Below, in pieces: positions 37,928 through 47,752 of a DNA stretch of 64,000 nucleotides. The translations under genes and the position numbers were made by a program. Each line of letters begins with the position of its first letter. Within the stretch, counting starts at the first letter, position 1. The notes under the pieces were generated by a model. The model searched no databases. It was not told where the DNA came from and worked only from the letters and a program-made list of their open reading frames with translations. The stretch is from Paraburkholderia franconis (lineage in GTDB: Bacteria; Pseudomonadota; Gammaproteobacteria; Burkholderiales; Burkholderiaceae), in the NCBI RefSeq assembly GCF_009362735.1, contig NZ_WHNP01000006.1, forward strand, positions 186,001 through 250,000, in the 5' to 3' direction.

Positions 37928-38860
37928 TCAGGCCGTGACGAGTTTCAGCACTTCGTCGAGCGTTGCCGGATCGACAATCGACGCGCCGGCCAGATTGCCG
38001 TCGATACGCCTGGTCAGGCCCGCCAGCACCTTGCCCGGACCGCATTCGACCACGTGCGTGACGCCCTGCTTCGCCATCGACTGCACGCATTCGACCCAGC
38101 GCACGGCGCCCGCCGCCTGACGAACCAGCGCATCCTTGATGCCAGCCGGCTCGTTGACCACGGCGACATCGACGTTGTTCACGACGGGGATCGACGGCAC
38201 CTGCACGTCGACGCTCGACAGATACTCGCGAAGCTGATCCGAAGCGGGCTTGAGCAGCGACGAATGGAACGGCGCGGACACGGGCAGCGGCAGCGCGCGT
38301 TTCGCGCCCTTTGCCTTCGCGACCTCGCACGCCTTTTCGACAGCAGCCTTGTGGCCTGCGATCACCACCTGCGCGGGCGCGTTGAAATTGACCGCTTCGA
38401 CGACGCCCGCCGTCGACGCTTCCTTGCACACTTCGCGCACCGAGTCGTCATCGAGGCCGAGAATCGCGGCCATGCCGCCCTGACCGACGGGCACCGCGTT
38501 CTGCATGGCCTGCGCGCGAAAACGCACGAGCGGCACGGCTTCGCGGAATTTCAGCGCGCCGGCTGCGACGAGCGCCGTGTATTCGCCGAGGCTATGGCCG
38601 GCGACGATGGCGGGCGCCGGACCACCCGCCGTCTGCCACGCGCGAAAGATCGCGTAGGCAGCGGTCAGCATCACGGGTTGGGTGTTAGTCGTCAGGTTCA
38701 GGTCTTCAGCCGGCCCTTCGGCGATCAGTTTGCCGAGGTCCTGGTTGAGCGCGTCGGAGGCTTCCTGGAGGGTTTCGCGCACGATTGCGTGATCGGCGAA
38801 CGCATTGAGCATCCCGACCGACTGAGAGCCCTGCCCCGGAAAAACGAACGCAAATTTCAT
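37928..38860 (-). CDS. fabD: malonyl-CoA:ACP transacylase (FabD)
   Basis: The 310-residue enzyme moves malonyl groups from CoA to ACP. The N-terminal FVFPGQGSQSVGM, the nucleophilic serine in GHSLGEYTALVAAG, the arginine in VRFRAQAMQ and a late histidine in VSAPFHSSLL are present. It is 93 bases after fabH and 64 bases before fabG on the same strand. Length is normal. Confidence 0.97.
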   Translation of the reverse strand: MKFAFVFPGQGSQSVGMLNAFADHAIVRETLQEASDALNQDLGKLIAEGPAEDLNLTTNTQPVMLTAAYAIFRAWQTAGGPAPAIVAGHSLGEYTALVAAGALKFREAVPLVRFRAQAMQNAVPVGQGGMAAILGLDDDSVREVCKEASTAGVVEAVNFNAPAQVVIAGHKAAVEKACEVAKAKGAKRALPLPVSAPFHSSLLKPASDQLREYLSSVDVQVPSIPVVNNVDVAVVNEPAGIKDALVRQAAGAVRWVECVQSMAKQGVTHVVECGPGKVLAGLTRRIDGNLAGASIVDPATLDEVLKLVTA

Positions 38861-38953
38861 ATCGTCCCCAATTCGATGAATTCAGTTTGTGCGTGGCGCG
38901 CGCAGGCCGGCGCAGCCGCTAAGCGGCGCACAGGCACGGTCGCCCGGTCGTCG

Positions 38954-39943
38954 TCAGAAGCGGATGACCGACGCGCCCCACGTAAAGCCGCCGCCCACGC
39001 CTTCGATCAGCACGTTGTGGCCGCGCTGGATGCGTCCGTCGCGAACCGCGACGTCGAGCGCGAGTGGAATCGACGCCGCCGACGTATTGCCATGTTCGTG
39101 CACGGTGACGATCATCCGCTCCTGCGGCAGGCCGAGCTTGCGGCACGTGCTCTGCATGATACGGATATTGGCCTGGTGCGGAATCAGCCAGTCGATCTGC
39201 TCGGGCTTGAGATCGGCCTTCTGCAGCGCTTCGATAGCGACCTTTTCGAGCACGTTGACGGCAAGCTTGAACACCGCCTGGCCGTCCATATGCAGGAACG
39301 CGCTGCCTTGCACGATGCCGCCATGCACATTGCCCGGCGTGCAGAGAATGTCCGAGTGGCTGCCGTCCGCATGCAGAGCGCTTGCCAGCACGCCCGGCTC
39401 GTCCGATGCCTGCAACACGACAGCACCCGCGCCATCGCCGAACAGCACGCACGTGGTGCGGTCGTTGAAATCGAGGATGCGCGAGAACGTTTCAGCACCG
39501 ACCACCAGCGCAGTACGATGTTGCCCGCTTCGAATGAAGCTGTCAGCCGTCGCAACGGCATAGGCAAAACCTGAGCACACGGCCTGCACATCGAACGCGG
39601 CGCCGTTGTTCTTGATGCCCAGCTTCTTCTGCAGCAGACAGGCGGTGCTCGGGAACACGAAGTCCGGCGTCGACGTGGCGACGATGATGAGATCGATCGA
39701 TTGCGGATCGACGTCGGCGGCTTCGATCGCGCGTTGCGATGCGATCAGCGAGAGTTCGCTCGTCGTGACATCGGGATCGGCGAAGTGGCGCGCATGGATG
39801 CCCGTGCGGGCCACGATCCATTCGTCGCTCGTCTCGATGCCCTGCTTCGCGAGACGATCAGCCAGTTCCTGATTGGAAACGCGGTTCGGCGGCAGATAGC
39901 TGCCCGTGCCCAGCACGCGGGAGTAGATAGTGGATTGAGCCAT
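38954..39943 (-). CDS. fabH: 3-oxoacyl-ACP synthase III (FabH)
   Basis: The 329-residue enzyme starts fatty acid synthesis by joining acetyl-CoA to malonyl-ACP. The catalytic cysteine is in [16 protein letters not shown], histidine in [12 protein letters not shown] and asparagine in [16 protein letters not shown]. The start ATG overlaps the plsX stop in a TAATG junction, so translation is coupled with phospholipid acyltransfer. Length matches the family (about 317-329). Confidence 0.97.
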   Translation of the reverse strand: MAQSTIYSRVLGTGSYLPPNRVSNQELADRLAKQGIETSDEWIVARTGIHARHFADPDVTTSELSLIASQRAIEAADVDPQSIDLIIVATSTPDFVFPSTACLLQKKLGIKNNGAAFDVQAVCSGFAYAVATADSFIRSGQHRTALVVGAETFSRILDFNDRTTCVLFGDGAGAVVLQASDEPGVLASALHADGSHSDILCTPGNVHGGIVQGSAFLHMDGQAVFKLAVNVLEKVAIEALQKADLKPEQIDWLIPHQANIRIMQSTCRKLGLPQERMIVTVHEHGNTSAASIPLALDVAVRDGRIQRGHNVLIEGVGGGFTWGASVIRF

Positions 39944-41073
39944 TATGCCTTCGGGGATAGTGCGCTGTAGGGCTCGGCCGGCTGGCCAGAAATCGGACCC
40001 GCGATCGGGCTCGCCATCTGGCTTGCGGAACCCGCGCCGCCCGCTTCGCGCGTCGCCTGTTCAAGTGAACCCGCGTTCTCCTCCATCGCGCGGGCAAGAC
40101 GTTCCAGAACGCCATTTTTGACGGCATCATACCCGCGTTTGATTGCCCACTCAAACGCGTAGGCGTCGGCCGAACCGTGACTCTTGATCACGAGCCCGCG
40201 CAGGCCGAGGAGCGCCGCGCCGTTGTATTGCCGATGATCGACACGCTTCTTGAAACGCAGCAGCACGGGCAGCGCGAGCAATGCCATCACCTTGGTCATC
40301 CATGAACGGCCGAATTCTTCCTTGATGATGTCAGAGAGCATCTGCGCAAGACCTTCTGACGTCTTCAGCGCAACGTTACCGACGAAGCCATCGCAGACGA
40401 TCACGTCGACGGTGCCTTTGTAGATATCGTTGCCTTCCACGTTGCCGCGGAAGTTCAGCGTGCTGGTGCGCAGAAGCTCGCCTGCGCGCTTGATGGTGTC
40501 GTTGCCCTTGATGACCTCTTCGCCGATATTCAGGAGCCCGATGCTCGGGCGCTCCTTGCCTTCGACGGCCGACACCAGCGCGTGTCCCATCTCGGCGAAC
40601 TGCAGCAGATGCTGCGGCTCGCAGTCGACGTTCGCGCCGAGGTCGAGCATGGTCGTGTAGCCGGTGGGATTGGGCAGCGCGAACGCGATCGCCGGACGTT
40701 CGATGCCCGGGAGCGTTTTAAGAACATAACGGGAAACGGCCATCAGCGCGCCGGTGTTGCCGGCGGAGATACAGGCCTGCGCCTCGTCTTCCTTGACGCG
40801 ATTGAGTGCAACGCGCATCGACGAGTCTTTCTTCTTACGAAGCGCGACTTCAACCGGATCGTCCATTGCGACGATCTCGGATGCAGGTACGACCGTGAGT
40901 GCCGGATCGTCCGCCGCCTTCAGCTTTTTCAGCTGCGCTCGAATCGCGCTTTCGATGCCGACGAGCATCAGATGCGCATCGGGATGCGAGCGAACGAAGT
41001 TGACAGCAGCGGGAACAGTCACGGACGGCCCGTGGTCGCCTCCCATGCAATCTATCGTGAGCTTTACAGTCAT
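39943..41073 (-). CDS. plsX: phosphate acyltransferase (PlsX)
   Basis: The 376-residue enzyme makes acyl phosphate from acyl-ACP, the first step to phosphatidic acid by the PlsX/PlsY route. Family segments are [10 protein letters not shown] at the N terminus, [17 protein letters not shown] and [18 protein letters not shown]. The last about 40 residues (rich in Gly, Ala and Ser) go beyond the core. A terminator-like hairpin lies just upstream (41097-41125) between rpmF and plsX. Confidence 0.96.
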   Translation of the reverse strand: MTVKLTIDCMGGDHGPSVTVPAAVNFVRSHPDAHLMLVGIESAIRAQLKKLKAADDPALTVVPASEIVAMDDPVEVALRKKKDSSMRVALNRVKEDEAQACISAGNTGALMAVSRYVLKTLPGIERPAIAFALPNPTGYTTMLDLGANVDCEPQHLLQFAEMGHALVSAVEGKERPSIGLLNIGEEVIKGNDTIKRAGELLRTSTLNFRGNVEGNDIYKGTVDVIVCDGFVGNVALKTSEGLAQMLSDIIKEEFGRSWMTKVMALLALPVLLRFKKRVDHRQYNGAALLGLRGLVIKSHGSADAYAFEWAIKRGYDAVKNGVLERLARAMEENAGSLEQATREAGGAGSASQMASPIAGPISGQPAEPYSALSPKA

Positions 41074-41096
41074 GGAATGCGACGAATTTCAGGCAC

Positions 41097-41125
41097 AAAA
41101 AAGCGGCAGTTGAATGCCGCCTTTT
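41097..41125 (-). terminator. terminator-like hairpin between rpmF and plsX
   Basis: On the minus strand GCGGCAT and ATGCCGC-like arms (GCGGCA/TGCCGC) enclose a 5-base loop, followed by six T's. It is placed 25-50 bases upstream of the plsX start inside the operon, so it would end a part of the rpmF transcripts and lower plsX/fab expression. Confidence 0.6.
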
Positions 41126-41200
41126 CGATGAACCGGGAAAATGTCAAGCGAGCCGATCGCCACGCGAAACGCCAACGCGTTGAACCCCGGATGGGAAATC

Positions 41201-41220
41201 CCAACTGAGCCCAACTGAGC
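41201..41220. repeat. 10-bp tandem duplication
   Basis: The decamer CCAACTGAGC is present twice without gap, just downstream of the rpmF stop. It is probably slippage without function. Confidence 0.7.
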
Positions 41221-41233
41221 GCATGCCGGGCGA

Positions 41234-41413
41234 TTAGTCGTTCTTCGTCTTGACGACTTTCTTGCCGCGGTAGTAGCCGTTCGGGCTGACGTGGTGACGC
41301 AGATGCACTTCACCCGTGCTCGGCTCGACAGCCAGCGGTGCTGCGTTGAGGAAATCGTGCGAGCGATGCATACCGCGCTTCGACGGCGACTTCTTGTTTT
41401 GTTGAACTGCCAT
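41234..41413 (-). CDS. rpmF: 50S ribosomal protein L32
   Basis: The 59-residue basic ribosomal protein starts [22 protein letters not shown], a universal L32 start in this group, and ends [14 protein letters not shown]. The zinc-binding cysteines of some L32 proteins are absent, as is usual in betaproteobacteria. AGGAG precedes the ATG at 41411-41413, so a longer frame to 41461 is not used. It lies downstream of yceD and upstream of plsX, a conserved order. Confidence 0.97.
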   Translation of the reverse strand: MAVQQNKKSPSKRGMHRSHDFLNAAPLAVEPSTGEVHLRHHVSPNGYYRGKKVVKTKND

Positions 41414-41527
41414 GATAACTCCTGAAAATTTTCCGAATTCTAACACAGCCCGATGCGGCAACCGCCATAGGCCGCGTGGCTGAAACCATCGCGCCTGGCG
41501 CGCCCTATCGCGCTCCCATGCAACTGT

Positions 41528-42190
41528 TCAGTGCTTCTTGCCGCCGGACCCGCCCGATTTCAGGCCCTCGAGCACCGCGAAAGGATTTGGCCGCTTCGGT
41601 TCTTCACCCTCGCCGACTTCGCCTCTGGCGGCATCTTCGCCTTCCACCTTCGCGGCGTCTTCGCCTTCCTGCCCGCTAGCGCCCGACGCGAGGCTCTCGT
41701 GCACTTCAGGACAGACGTCGTGCTTCGGCACGAGCGGCAACGAAAGCAGCAATTCCTCTTCGATCAAGTCGACAAGATCGAACTGGCGTGACCCAACGAT
41801 CACATCGACTTCATCCTCGTCCAGAGGAAACTCTTCAGCTTCCTCTTCGGCCTTGACGATCCGGTAAGTCGCATCGACGTTGAACGCCTGCTCATACGGA
41901 GACAGGCAACGCTGACATTCGAGCCATGCGGCGCCGTGAATCGCGAGCCTCAGATACGGCTGCGGACCCTCGGTGCCATCGTCCTGCAATTCCGGCTGCA
42001 TCGCCCCTTCGGCTTGCCAGGTGAACGCGGCGTCGCGATCTGGCGCTTCCTCCGGGACTTCGTTTAACATGCGCGGCAGTTGCGAGACGCGCACGGTACC
42101 CGCGGCCTGACGTCCACTTCGGGCAAATTCGAACAGGTCGAATTCGCGCGGGTCGACGAGACCAGCAGGTTTGCCAGGATGTTGAGTCAT
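41528..42190 (-). CDS. yceD: YceD-family (DUF177) protein
   Basis: The 220-residue protein belongs to the DUF177 family, linked with 23S rRNA accumulation and usually found ahead of rpmF. The CQRCL zinc-type motif (ECQRCLSPYEQAF) and the acidic EEAEEFPLDEDEVDVI stretch are typical. The C terminus has a Glu/Gly/Ala-rich insertion (GQEGEDAAKVEGEDAARGEVGEGEE) before NPFAVLEGLKSG, which is conserved. The function in rRNA metabolism is from family knowledge only. Confidence 0.9.
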   Translation of the reverse strand: MTQHPGKPAGLVDPREFDLFEFARSGRQAAGTVRVSQLPRMLNEVPEEAPDRDAAFTWQAEGAMQPELQDDGTEGPQPYLRLAIHGAAWLECQRCLSPYEQAFNVDATYRIVKAEEEAEEFPLDEDEVDVIVGSRQFDLVDLIEEELLLSLPLVPKHDVCPEVHESLASGASGQEGEDAAKVEGEDAARGEVGEGEEPKRPNPFAVLEGLKSGGSGGKKH

Positions 42191-42424
42191 GTGCGCTCCT
42201 GCGTCGGCAAGGGTTTTAGCCGGTTAAATCGCCATGCCTTGTTTCTGCCGCCACCGACGTTTGCGTCCGCGTAGCGCGCCATACGGCAAAGCATACCGAT
42301 GAAAAGCCCAAAATCATATCCGTTTTGTCTTTTCGAGTCAAACACTTAAGACCGACCATGCGAAGGCGTTCGCGCCCGCCTTTTTGCATTCGGTTTTGCC
42401 TTCAGATCGAGGTTCCATTTCAGC

Positions 42425-43042
42425 ATGCCGGATTTCCCCAAACGCCCACCCCGCCTGATTCTGGCGTCGAGTTCGCCGTATCGCCGCGAGCTGCTCGAAC
42501 GCTTGCGCATTCCGTTCGATGTCATTGTGCCCGCCATCGACGAAACGCCGCATGCAGGCGAATCGCCGGAAGCGACGGCGCTGCGTCTCGCGCAAGCCAA
42601 GGCGCACGCGGTCGCCAATGGACTCGCCGCCGGCGATCCGGCGCTCGTCATCGGCTCCGACCAGGTCGCGACCTATGACGGGCACCAGATCGGCAAACCC
42701 GGCACGCACGAGAAAGCGCTGGCGCAACTGCAAGCCATGCGCGGCCGCGAAGTGCTGTTTCATAGCGCACTCTGTCTGTTCGACAGCCGGTCGGCCACCG
42801 CGCAAGCTGCCGACGTGATCACCCGCGTACGGTTTCGCGACCTGCCGGATGCCGCGCTCGACGCATATTTGCGCGCCGAAACGCCCTACGATTGCGCCGG
42901 CAGCGCGAAAGCCGAAGGTCTTGGCATTGCGCTCCTCGCAGCCATCGAATCCGACGATCCGACCGCGCTGATCGGCCTGCCGCTGATCGCGCTCACGCGG
43001 ATGCTGCTCGCCGCGGACTATCCGCTACTGGAGGCGCAATGA
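42425..43042 (+). CDS. Maf-like nucleotide pyrophosphatase (YceF type)
   Basis: The 205-residue house-cleaning enzyme hydrolyses non-canonical nucleotides such as 7-methyl-GTP. It begins LILASSSPYRRELLERL, the SxxR motif of Maf, then DETP, GSDQVATYDGHQIGKPGTHEKAL and a late ETPYDCAGSAKAEGLGI loop. The SSPYR form and the C-terminal details fit the YceF subgroup. It overlaps the next gene as ATGA. It diverges from yceD, a neighbour also in other proteobacteria. Confidence 0.92.
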   Translation: MPDFPKRPPRLILASSSPYRRELLERLRIPFDVIVPAIDETPHAGESPEATALRLAQAKAHAVANGLAAGDPALVIGSDQVATYDGHQIGKPGTHEKALAQLQAMRGREVLFHSALCLFDSRSATAQAADVITRVRFRDLPDAALDAYLRAETPYDCAGSAKAEGLGIALLAAIESDDPTALIGLPLIALTRMLLAADYPLLEAQ

Positions 43043-43758
43043 GCGGTGTGCTCTATCTGATTCCGAACACACTCGGCGACGGTGACGCCGCCGCGCTCGA
43101 CGCCGTCCTGCCCGCGCCGGTTCGCGCACGGGCTGCAGCGCTGCACTATTACATAGGCGAAAACGCGAAAACGACGCGCGCATTCCTGAAAAAAGTCGGG
43201 ACGGAGCGGCCAATCCAGGAAATCGAGATCCGCGAACTGAATGTGAACACGCCGGCCGGCGAGATCGACAAACTGCTCGCGCCCGTCCTGGCGGGAACGG
43301 ACGCCGGACTAGTGTCGGAAGCGGGTTGCCCGGCCGTCGCGGATCCGGGCGCGCTGCTCGTGAGGCGCGCGCACGAGCGCGGCGTCAAGGTCGTGCCGTT
43401 CGTGGGGCCGAGTTCCATCCTGCTTGCGCTGATGGCGTCGGGACTGAACGGCCAGAGCTTTGCGTTTCACGGCTACTTGCCCGTCGACGCCAACGAGCGC
43501 GTAAAACGCCTGCGAGACCTGGAGCAGCAGTCGCGCAAAGCCAGGCAGACGCAGATTTTTATCGAAACACCCTATCGAAACCGCGCGCTACTCGATGCGC
43601 TGATCGCGACCTGCGCGCCGTCGACGCTGGTCTGCGTCGCCGTCGACCTGACACTGGAAAGCGAAACGATCGTGAGCCGGACGGTCATGGACTGGAAGAA
43701 GAAGCCCGCGCCCGATCTGCATAAGCGCCCGGCGATCTTTCTGATTCTGGCGACCTGA
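43039..43758 (+). CDS. SAM-dependent methyltransferase, RsmI-like (COG0313)
   Basis: The 239-residue protein has the tetrapyrrole methylase-type SAM fold. Segments seen are LYLIPNTLGDG, AGTDAGLVSEAGCPAVADPG and VPFVGPSSILLALMASGLNGQSFAFHGYLP, which resemble RsmI (16S rRNA C1402 methylation). It is shorter than classic RsmI (about 286) and lacks its C-terminal part, so it is probably a paralogue with another target. The start ATG at 43039 overlaps the maf stop by four bases. Confidence 0.85.
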   Translation: MSGVLYLIPNTLGDGDAAALDAVLPAPVRARAAALHYYIGENAKTTRAFLKKVGTERPIQEIEIRELNVNTPAGEIDKLLAPVLAGTDAGLVSEAGCPAVADPGALLVRRAHERGVKVVPFVGPSSILLALMASGLNGQSFAFHGYLPVDANERVKRLRDLEQQSRKARQTQIFIETPYRNRALLDALIATCAPSTLVCVAVDLTLESETIVSRTVMDWKKKPAPDLHKRPAIFLILAT

Positions 43759-43806
43759 CTTTGGGAGGATGGTGGCCAAATTCCCGGCCACCGCACTGCC
43801 GGCGCG

Positions 43807-44820
43807 TTATCGAAGGTTCAGCTTTCCTATCGTCGCCATCGCGTGCACGGCGCCGCTGCCGACCGCCGCGCCAAACTTGCGCGCTACGCGATCCGTGATG
43901 CTTTCCTTCACCGTGTAATCCACGACGTCCGGCGCCTTGATGATTTCCCGGGCGACGAAATCGGTGTCGCCGAAGCCGTCCGCGAGCCCCAGCTCGACGC
44001 TCTTCTCGCCCGTCCAGAACAGACCCGAGAAAATATCGGGCGCGTCTTTCAGCCGGTTGCCGCGGCCCTGCTTAACTGCGTCGATGAACTGCGCGTGGAT
44101 CTGATCGAGCATCGCCTGCGCATGTTCGTCCATCTTCGGCGTGTCTGGCGAGAACGGATCGAAAAAGCCCTTGTTCTCGCCGGATGTGCGCATCCTGCGC
44201 TGGATGCCCAGCTTGTCCATCAGGCCCGTAAAGCCAAAGCCGTCCATCAGCACGCCAATCGAGCCAACGATGCTCGCCCTGTCGACGTAGATCTTGTCGG
44301 CGGCCGCCGCAGCGTAGTAACCGCCCGACGCGCACATGTCGCCGACGACGACATACAGCGGAATAGACGGATATTTGGCGCGCAATCGACGAATATCGCG
44401 GTAGATGATGCCCGCTTGCACGGGGCTGCCGCCCGGGCTGTTGCAACGCAGGACCACGCCCGCAGTGCCGGCGTCATCGAATGCGCTTTCCAGCGCCGTA
44501 TCGATATCTTCTGCGTTCGCGTTCGTATCTGCGGAGATCTCGCCGTCGAGTGCGATGAGCGCCGTATGCCGTCCCGTGGTCGCGACCTTCTCGCCGCTGA
44601 AATCGAAGATTGCCAATCCGATGAGGACCAGCACACCGAGGAACATGAACCTGAAGAAGATGCGCCAGCGACGGGCGGCGCGCTGCTCCTTGATTGCGGC
44701 AAGCGCCACCCGCTCTAGCGCGCCGCGCTCCCAGTTCAGTTCGTCGGCGGCCGCGCCGCGACGGGATTCACGGCCTGCTGCAGCCGGTTCCTGGGGATCG
44801 GGAGTGAGATTGTCGGACAT
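43807..44820 (-). CDS. sppA: S49-family signal peptide peptidase (SppA)
   Basis: The 337-residue protein has one membrane segment (about 50-68, FRFMFLGVLVLIGLAIF) and then an S49 protease domain. The nucleophile serine lies in GDMCASGGYYAAAAADKIY and the SPGGSP oxyanion-type loop in RCNSPGGSPVQAG. The family removes residual signal peptides in the membrane. It is the short, single-domain SppA type. It lies 45 bases downstream of the Rieske gene on the same strand. Confidence 0.92.
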   Translation of the reverse strand: MSDNLTPDPQEPAAAGRESRRGAAADELNWERGALERVALAAIKEQRAARRWRIFFRFMFLGVLVLIGLAIFDFSGEKVATTGRHTALIALDGEISADTNANAEDIDTALESAFDDAGTAGVVLRCNSPGGSPVQAGIIYRDIRRLRAKYPSIPLYVVVGDMCASGGYYAAAAADKIYVDRASIVGSIGVLMDGFGFTGLMDKLGIQRRMRTSGENKGFFDPFSPDTPKMDEHAQAMLDQIHAQFIDAVKQGRGNRLKDAPDIFSGLFWTGEKSVELGLADGFGDTDFVAREIIKAPDVVDYTVKESITDRVARKFGAAVGSGAVHAMATIGKLNLR

Positions 44821-44865
44821 GCGTCGCCGCCAGATGGAACGGGGTTTGGAAATGAAGCCGAGAAA

Positions 44866-45258
44866 TCAGGCAGATGCAGGAAGCAGATCGTGGTCCGGGA
44901 GCCAGAACACCGCGCGGCCTTCGGGCGTGTCGCGTTCGTCGACCTGCACCGGGCGAAGCCTGCCGCCCCGACACGGACCACCGACGCATTTACCCGTATC
45001 CGGCGCGTAAATCGCGCCATGCGTAGCGCACATCAAGTATAAACCGGACGATTCGAAGAACTGCCCCTCGCTCCAGTCCATCTCCATCGGCACGTGCGCG
45101 CAGCGGTTCAGATAGCCATACGCGACGCCGTCATAGCGGACGAAGAAGACGACGGCATCGCCGCCCGCGTAGGTCGCGTTGCGGCGGATGCCCATGCCGC
45201 CGTCTACGAGTTCCTCGGACGCGCAAATACGCACAGGCTCCAGCACAGCGTCCGTCAT
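44866..45258 (-). CDS. Rieske [2Fe-2S] ferredoxin-like protein
   Basis: The 130-residue protein contains the Rieske ligands C53-A-H55 (NRCAHVPMEMDW) and C77-A-T-H80 (LMCATHGAIYAPDTG). It lacks a membrane anchor or signal peptide, so it is cytosolic and resembles the electron-transfer components of dioxygenase systems. No oxygenase or reductase is next to it, so its partner is unknown. The start overlaps the gph-like stop as ATGA. Confidence 0.9.
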   Translation of the reverse strand: MTDAVLEPVRICASEELVDGGMGIRRNATYAGGDAVVFFVRYDGVAYGYLNRCAHVPMEMDWSEGQFFESSGLYLMCATHGAIYAPDTGKCVGGPCRGGRLRPVQVDERDTPEGRAVFWLPDHDLLPASA

Positions 45259-45914
45259 GCGTGCTCCCGCAGCCAGCCCGACAGCGAAGCGACGCTGTCC
45301 GCGACGTATTTCGGCTCGAGCGCCGCCAGCGAATCGGCGGGATGCGCACCATATGTGACGCCTATTCCCGAAACGCCCGCATTGATGGCCATCTGCAGAT
45401 CGTGCGTGGTATCGCCGATCATCACCGTGCGCACGGGATCCTGCCCCAGTTCGCGCGTCAGTTCGTGCAGCATGGCGGGGTGCGGCTTCGAGAATGTCTC
45501 GTCAGCGCAGCGCGTGCCGTCGAAAAGGCTCGTGAGCCGCATCTGGTCCAGCGCCCGATTCAGCCCGACGCGGCTTTTGCCCGTCGCGATCGCGAGCAGA
45601 TAGCCTTGATCGCGCAGATCGGCCAGCATTTCGCGCACGCCCGCGAACAGCTCCGTCGTCTGATCCTTCACCAGATAGTGGAAGCGGTAGCGCTCGGCGA
45701 GGCGCGGATAGTCGGACGGATCGAGCGTCGGCGCGGCAATCTGCAGCGCGTCGCGCAAGCCGAGCCCGATCACGAAGCTCGCGGCTTCGTCGGCGGGCAC
45801 GGGCAGGCCGAGGTCGCGGCACGCGGCCTGGATGCTGCGGGTGATGTGGACGGTCGAATCCATCAACGTGCCGTCCCAATCGAAGACGATCAGATCAAAT
45901 TGCTGCCTAGCCAT
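45255..45914 (-). CDS. HAD-family phosphatase, phosphoglycolate phosphatase-like
   Basis: The 219-residue enzyme has HAD motif I DWDGTLMDS (with nucleophile Asp), motif II IATGKS, motif III lysine in FSKPHPAML and motif IV MIGDTTHDLQMA. These fit the Gph/YjjG-type group. The ATG at 45912-45914 starts at the family N terminus; a longer frame to 45992 is a shadow of rluC. It overlaps rluC by 8 bases and the Rieske gene by 4, so the three are translated together. Confidence 0.9.
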   Translation of the reverse strand: MARQQFDLIVFDWDGTLMDSTVHITRSIQAACRDLGLPVPADEAASFVIGLGLRDALQIAAPTLDPSDYPRLAERYRFHYLVKDQTTELFAGVREMLADLRDQGYLLAIATGKSRVGLNRALDQMRLTSLFDGTRCADETFSKPHPAMLHELTRELGQDPVRTVMIGDTTHDLQMAINAGVSGIGVTYGAHPADSLAALEPKYVADSVASLSGWLREHA

Positions 45915-46980
45915 GCGTTCCCGTCTCGTTTGGTGATTGTCTGCCGTGCGCGTCGTCCTGCGCTTTGCCCTGTTGCGCGCCCATTTGAGCAAGCTGCTCG
46001 ACGAAGCGCCGGCAGTCGGCGGGCAAAGGCGCCTCGAACTGCAGCGTCTCGCCGGAGGCCGGGTGCGTCAGCTTCAGCCGGTACGCGTGCAGGAACATGC
46101 GCTTCAGTCCAGGTTGTGCGTTGGCGCGCGCGAGCGCCTTGTTCAGCGCGAAATCGCCGTATTTTGCGTCACCGACGATCGGCAGCCCGAGATGCGCCAG
46201 ATGGACGCGAATCTGATGAGTCCGCCCCGTTTTCAGCTCTGCCTCCAGCAACGCGTAGCCGGGCCAACGGTCGACGAGGTTGAAAATAGTGTGCGATGGC
46301 AAGCCGTCCGGTTGCACGCGCACTCGCCGCTCGCCATCCGGCAGCAGATACTTGTGAAGCGGCTCCTTCACCGCGCGCCGACGGCCCCAGTCGCTCGCCC
46401 ATTCGCCGTGCACGCACGCGTAGTAGCGCTTGTCCATCCGGTTTTCGCGGATCTGCTCGTGCAGATCGACGAGCGCCGTGCGTTTTTTCGCCAGCATCAG
46501 CACGCCCGACGTCTCGCGATCCAGCCGATGCACCAGTTCGAGAAACTTCGCCTGCGGGCGCGCGGCACGCAACTGCTCGATCACACCGAACGCGACGCCG
46601 CTGCCGCCGTGCACCGCGACGCCAGCCGGCTTGTCGATGACGAGCAGATGTTCGTCCTCATAGACGATGTCGAAATGCGCGGACGGCACAGGGGCGTTCA
46701 CGGCCGGCTCGTCGGCCCGCGCAACTCGCACGGGCGGCACGCGCACCAGATCGCCATGAGCGAGCCGGTATTGCGCGTCGACCCGGCCCTTGTTCACGCG
46801 CACTTCGCCGCTGCGCAGAATCCGATAAATATGACTCTTCGGCACGCCTTTACAGACGCGCAACAAGAAGTTGTCGATACGCTGGCCGGCCGCGCTGTCG
46901 TCGATTTCGATCATCGACACCTGATCGCTTGCGACCGCGCTCGCGACCGATTTCTGGGATGTTTTGCCTAACTCTTTCAT
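45907..46980 (-). CDS. rluC: 23S rRNA pseudouridine synthase RluC
   Basis: The 357-residue enzyme makes pseudouridines at 955, 2504 and 2580 of 23S rRNA. An N-terminal S4 domain (about 30-90, IDNFLLRVCKGVPKSHIYRILRSGEVRVNKGR) is followed by the catalytic domain with the aspartate in HRLDRETSGVLMLAKK. The start ATG at 46978-46980 is the family start. It diverges from rne at 772 bases, an arrangement also found in E. coli. Confidence 0.95.
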   Translation of the reverse strand: MKELGKTSQKSVASAVASDQVSMIEIDDSAAGQRIDNFLLRVCKGVPKSHIYRILRSGEVRVNKGRVDAQYRLAHGDLVRVPPVRVARADEPAVNAPVPSAHFDIVYEDEHLLVIDKPAGVAVHGGSGVAFGVIEQLRAARPQAKFLELVHRLDRETSGVLMLAKKRTALVDLHEQIRENRMDKRYYACVHGEWASDWGRRRAVKEPLHKYLLPDGERRVRVQPDGLPSHTIFNLVDRWPGYALLEAELKTGRTHQIRVHLAHLGLPIVGDAKYGDFALNKALARANAQPGLKRMFLHAYRLKLTHPASGETLQFEAPLPADCRRFVEQLAQMGAQQGKAQDDAHGRQSPNETGTHG

Positions 46981-47752
46981 TCTGAATATAATTTGGCCAG
47001 CAGTCTGCGGCGGCCGACTATATAAGATCGGCGCATTAAACCGAATCGCGGGTGGATTGTGCAGGTGCAAGCTATAAAGCGCTATTTTACTTGTGCCGGG
47101 GGCTGGTTGCTCGCCCTGAAAATGAGATGCAACAAGTTGCACGCACGGATCACGACACGGCAGGGACGGCGCCCACAGGCACGTTCGGTCACTGTCGGCT
47201 CCGTCGGTAACGGAATTTTGGTCAAAAAGAATTTGACTGGCGAGCTTCGGCAGCGGACGGCTTTGATGTCTCTGATGTCCCCTTGGCGCGAAGCGGCCGG
47301 TGGCGAAAATACGGCGTGCGCCCGAGGCGTCCCGCAGAAAGTGCGGGACATGGCGACGTCAAAATGATGCGAGACACCCCGAGCGGGCGCAGCGCGCGTT
47401 GTGAGCGAGCTTCCCCGCTGCGGCAAGACTGCGGCCTTTGAACCTGTTGTCCGGACGCGCGCCCAGCTGGCGCGCCGGCGCACGTGGACAAAGGCGTATG
47501 CAAGTCGGCTGCCAGGACCCGCGGCGTGTCGGGCCATTATTTGAAGCCGTGTTCGCATGTGCCCTGCGGCTGCGCGTCCAGTTTCCGTCGGACGGCGCCC
47601 ATTCAAGGCAATTCTCCCGCCATCTTTCCCGCTCCAGCGTGCTTGTGAAAACACAATAAGGCGCGGCATGCCGCTGCCCTTGCCGCCGGCTGGCCGGATT
47701 CGATCCCGCGCGCCGTTGGCTCGGACAGGCAGAGCCGCTCTGGAGCCGTTCA
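46981..47752 (+). other. 772-base spacer between rluC and rne, long rne leader
   Basis: No gene is seen. The region holds the divergent promoters and presumably the long 5' untranslated leader of rne. In E. coli such a leader allows RNase E to regulate its own message. A -10-like or terminator-like pattern strong enough to name was not found. A GC-rich part (47380-47560) can form several stems. Confidence 0.5.
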
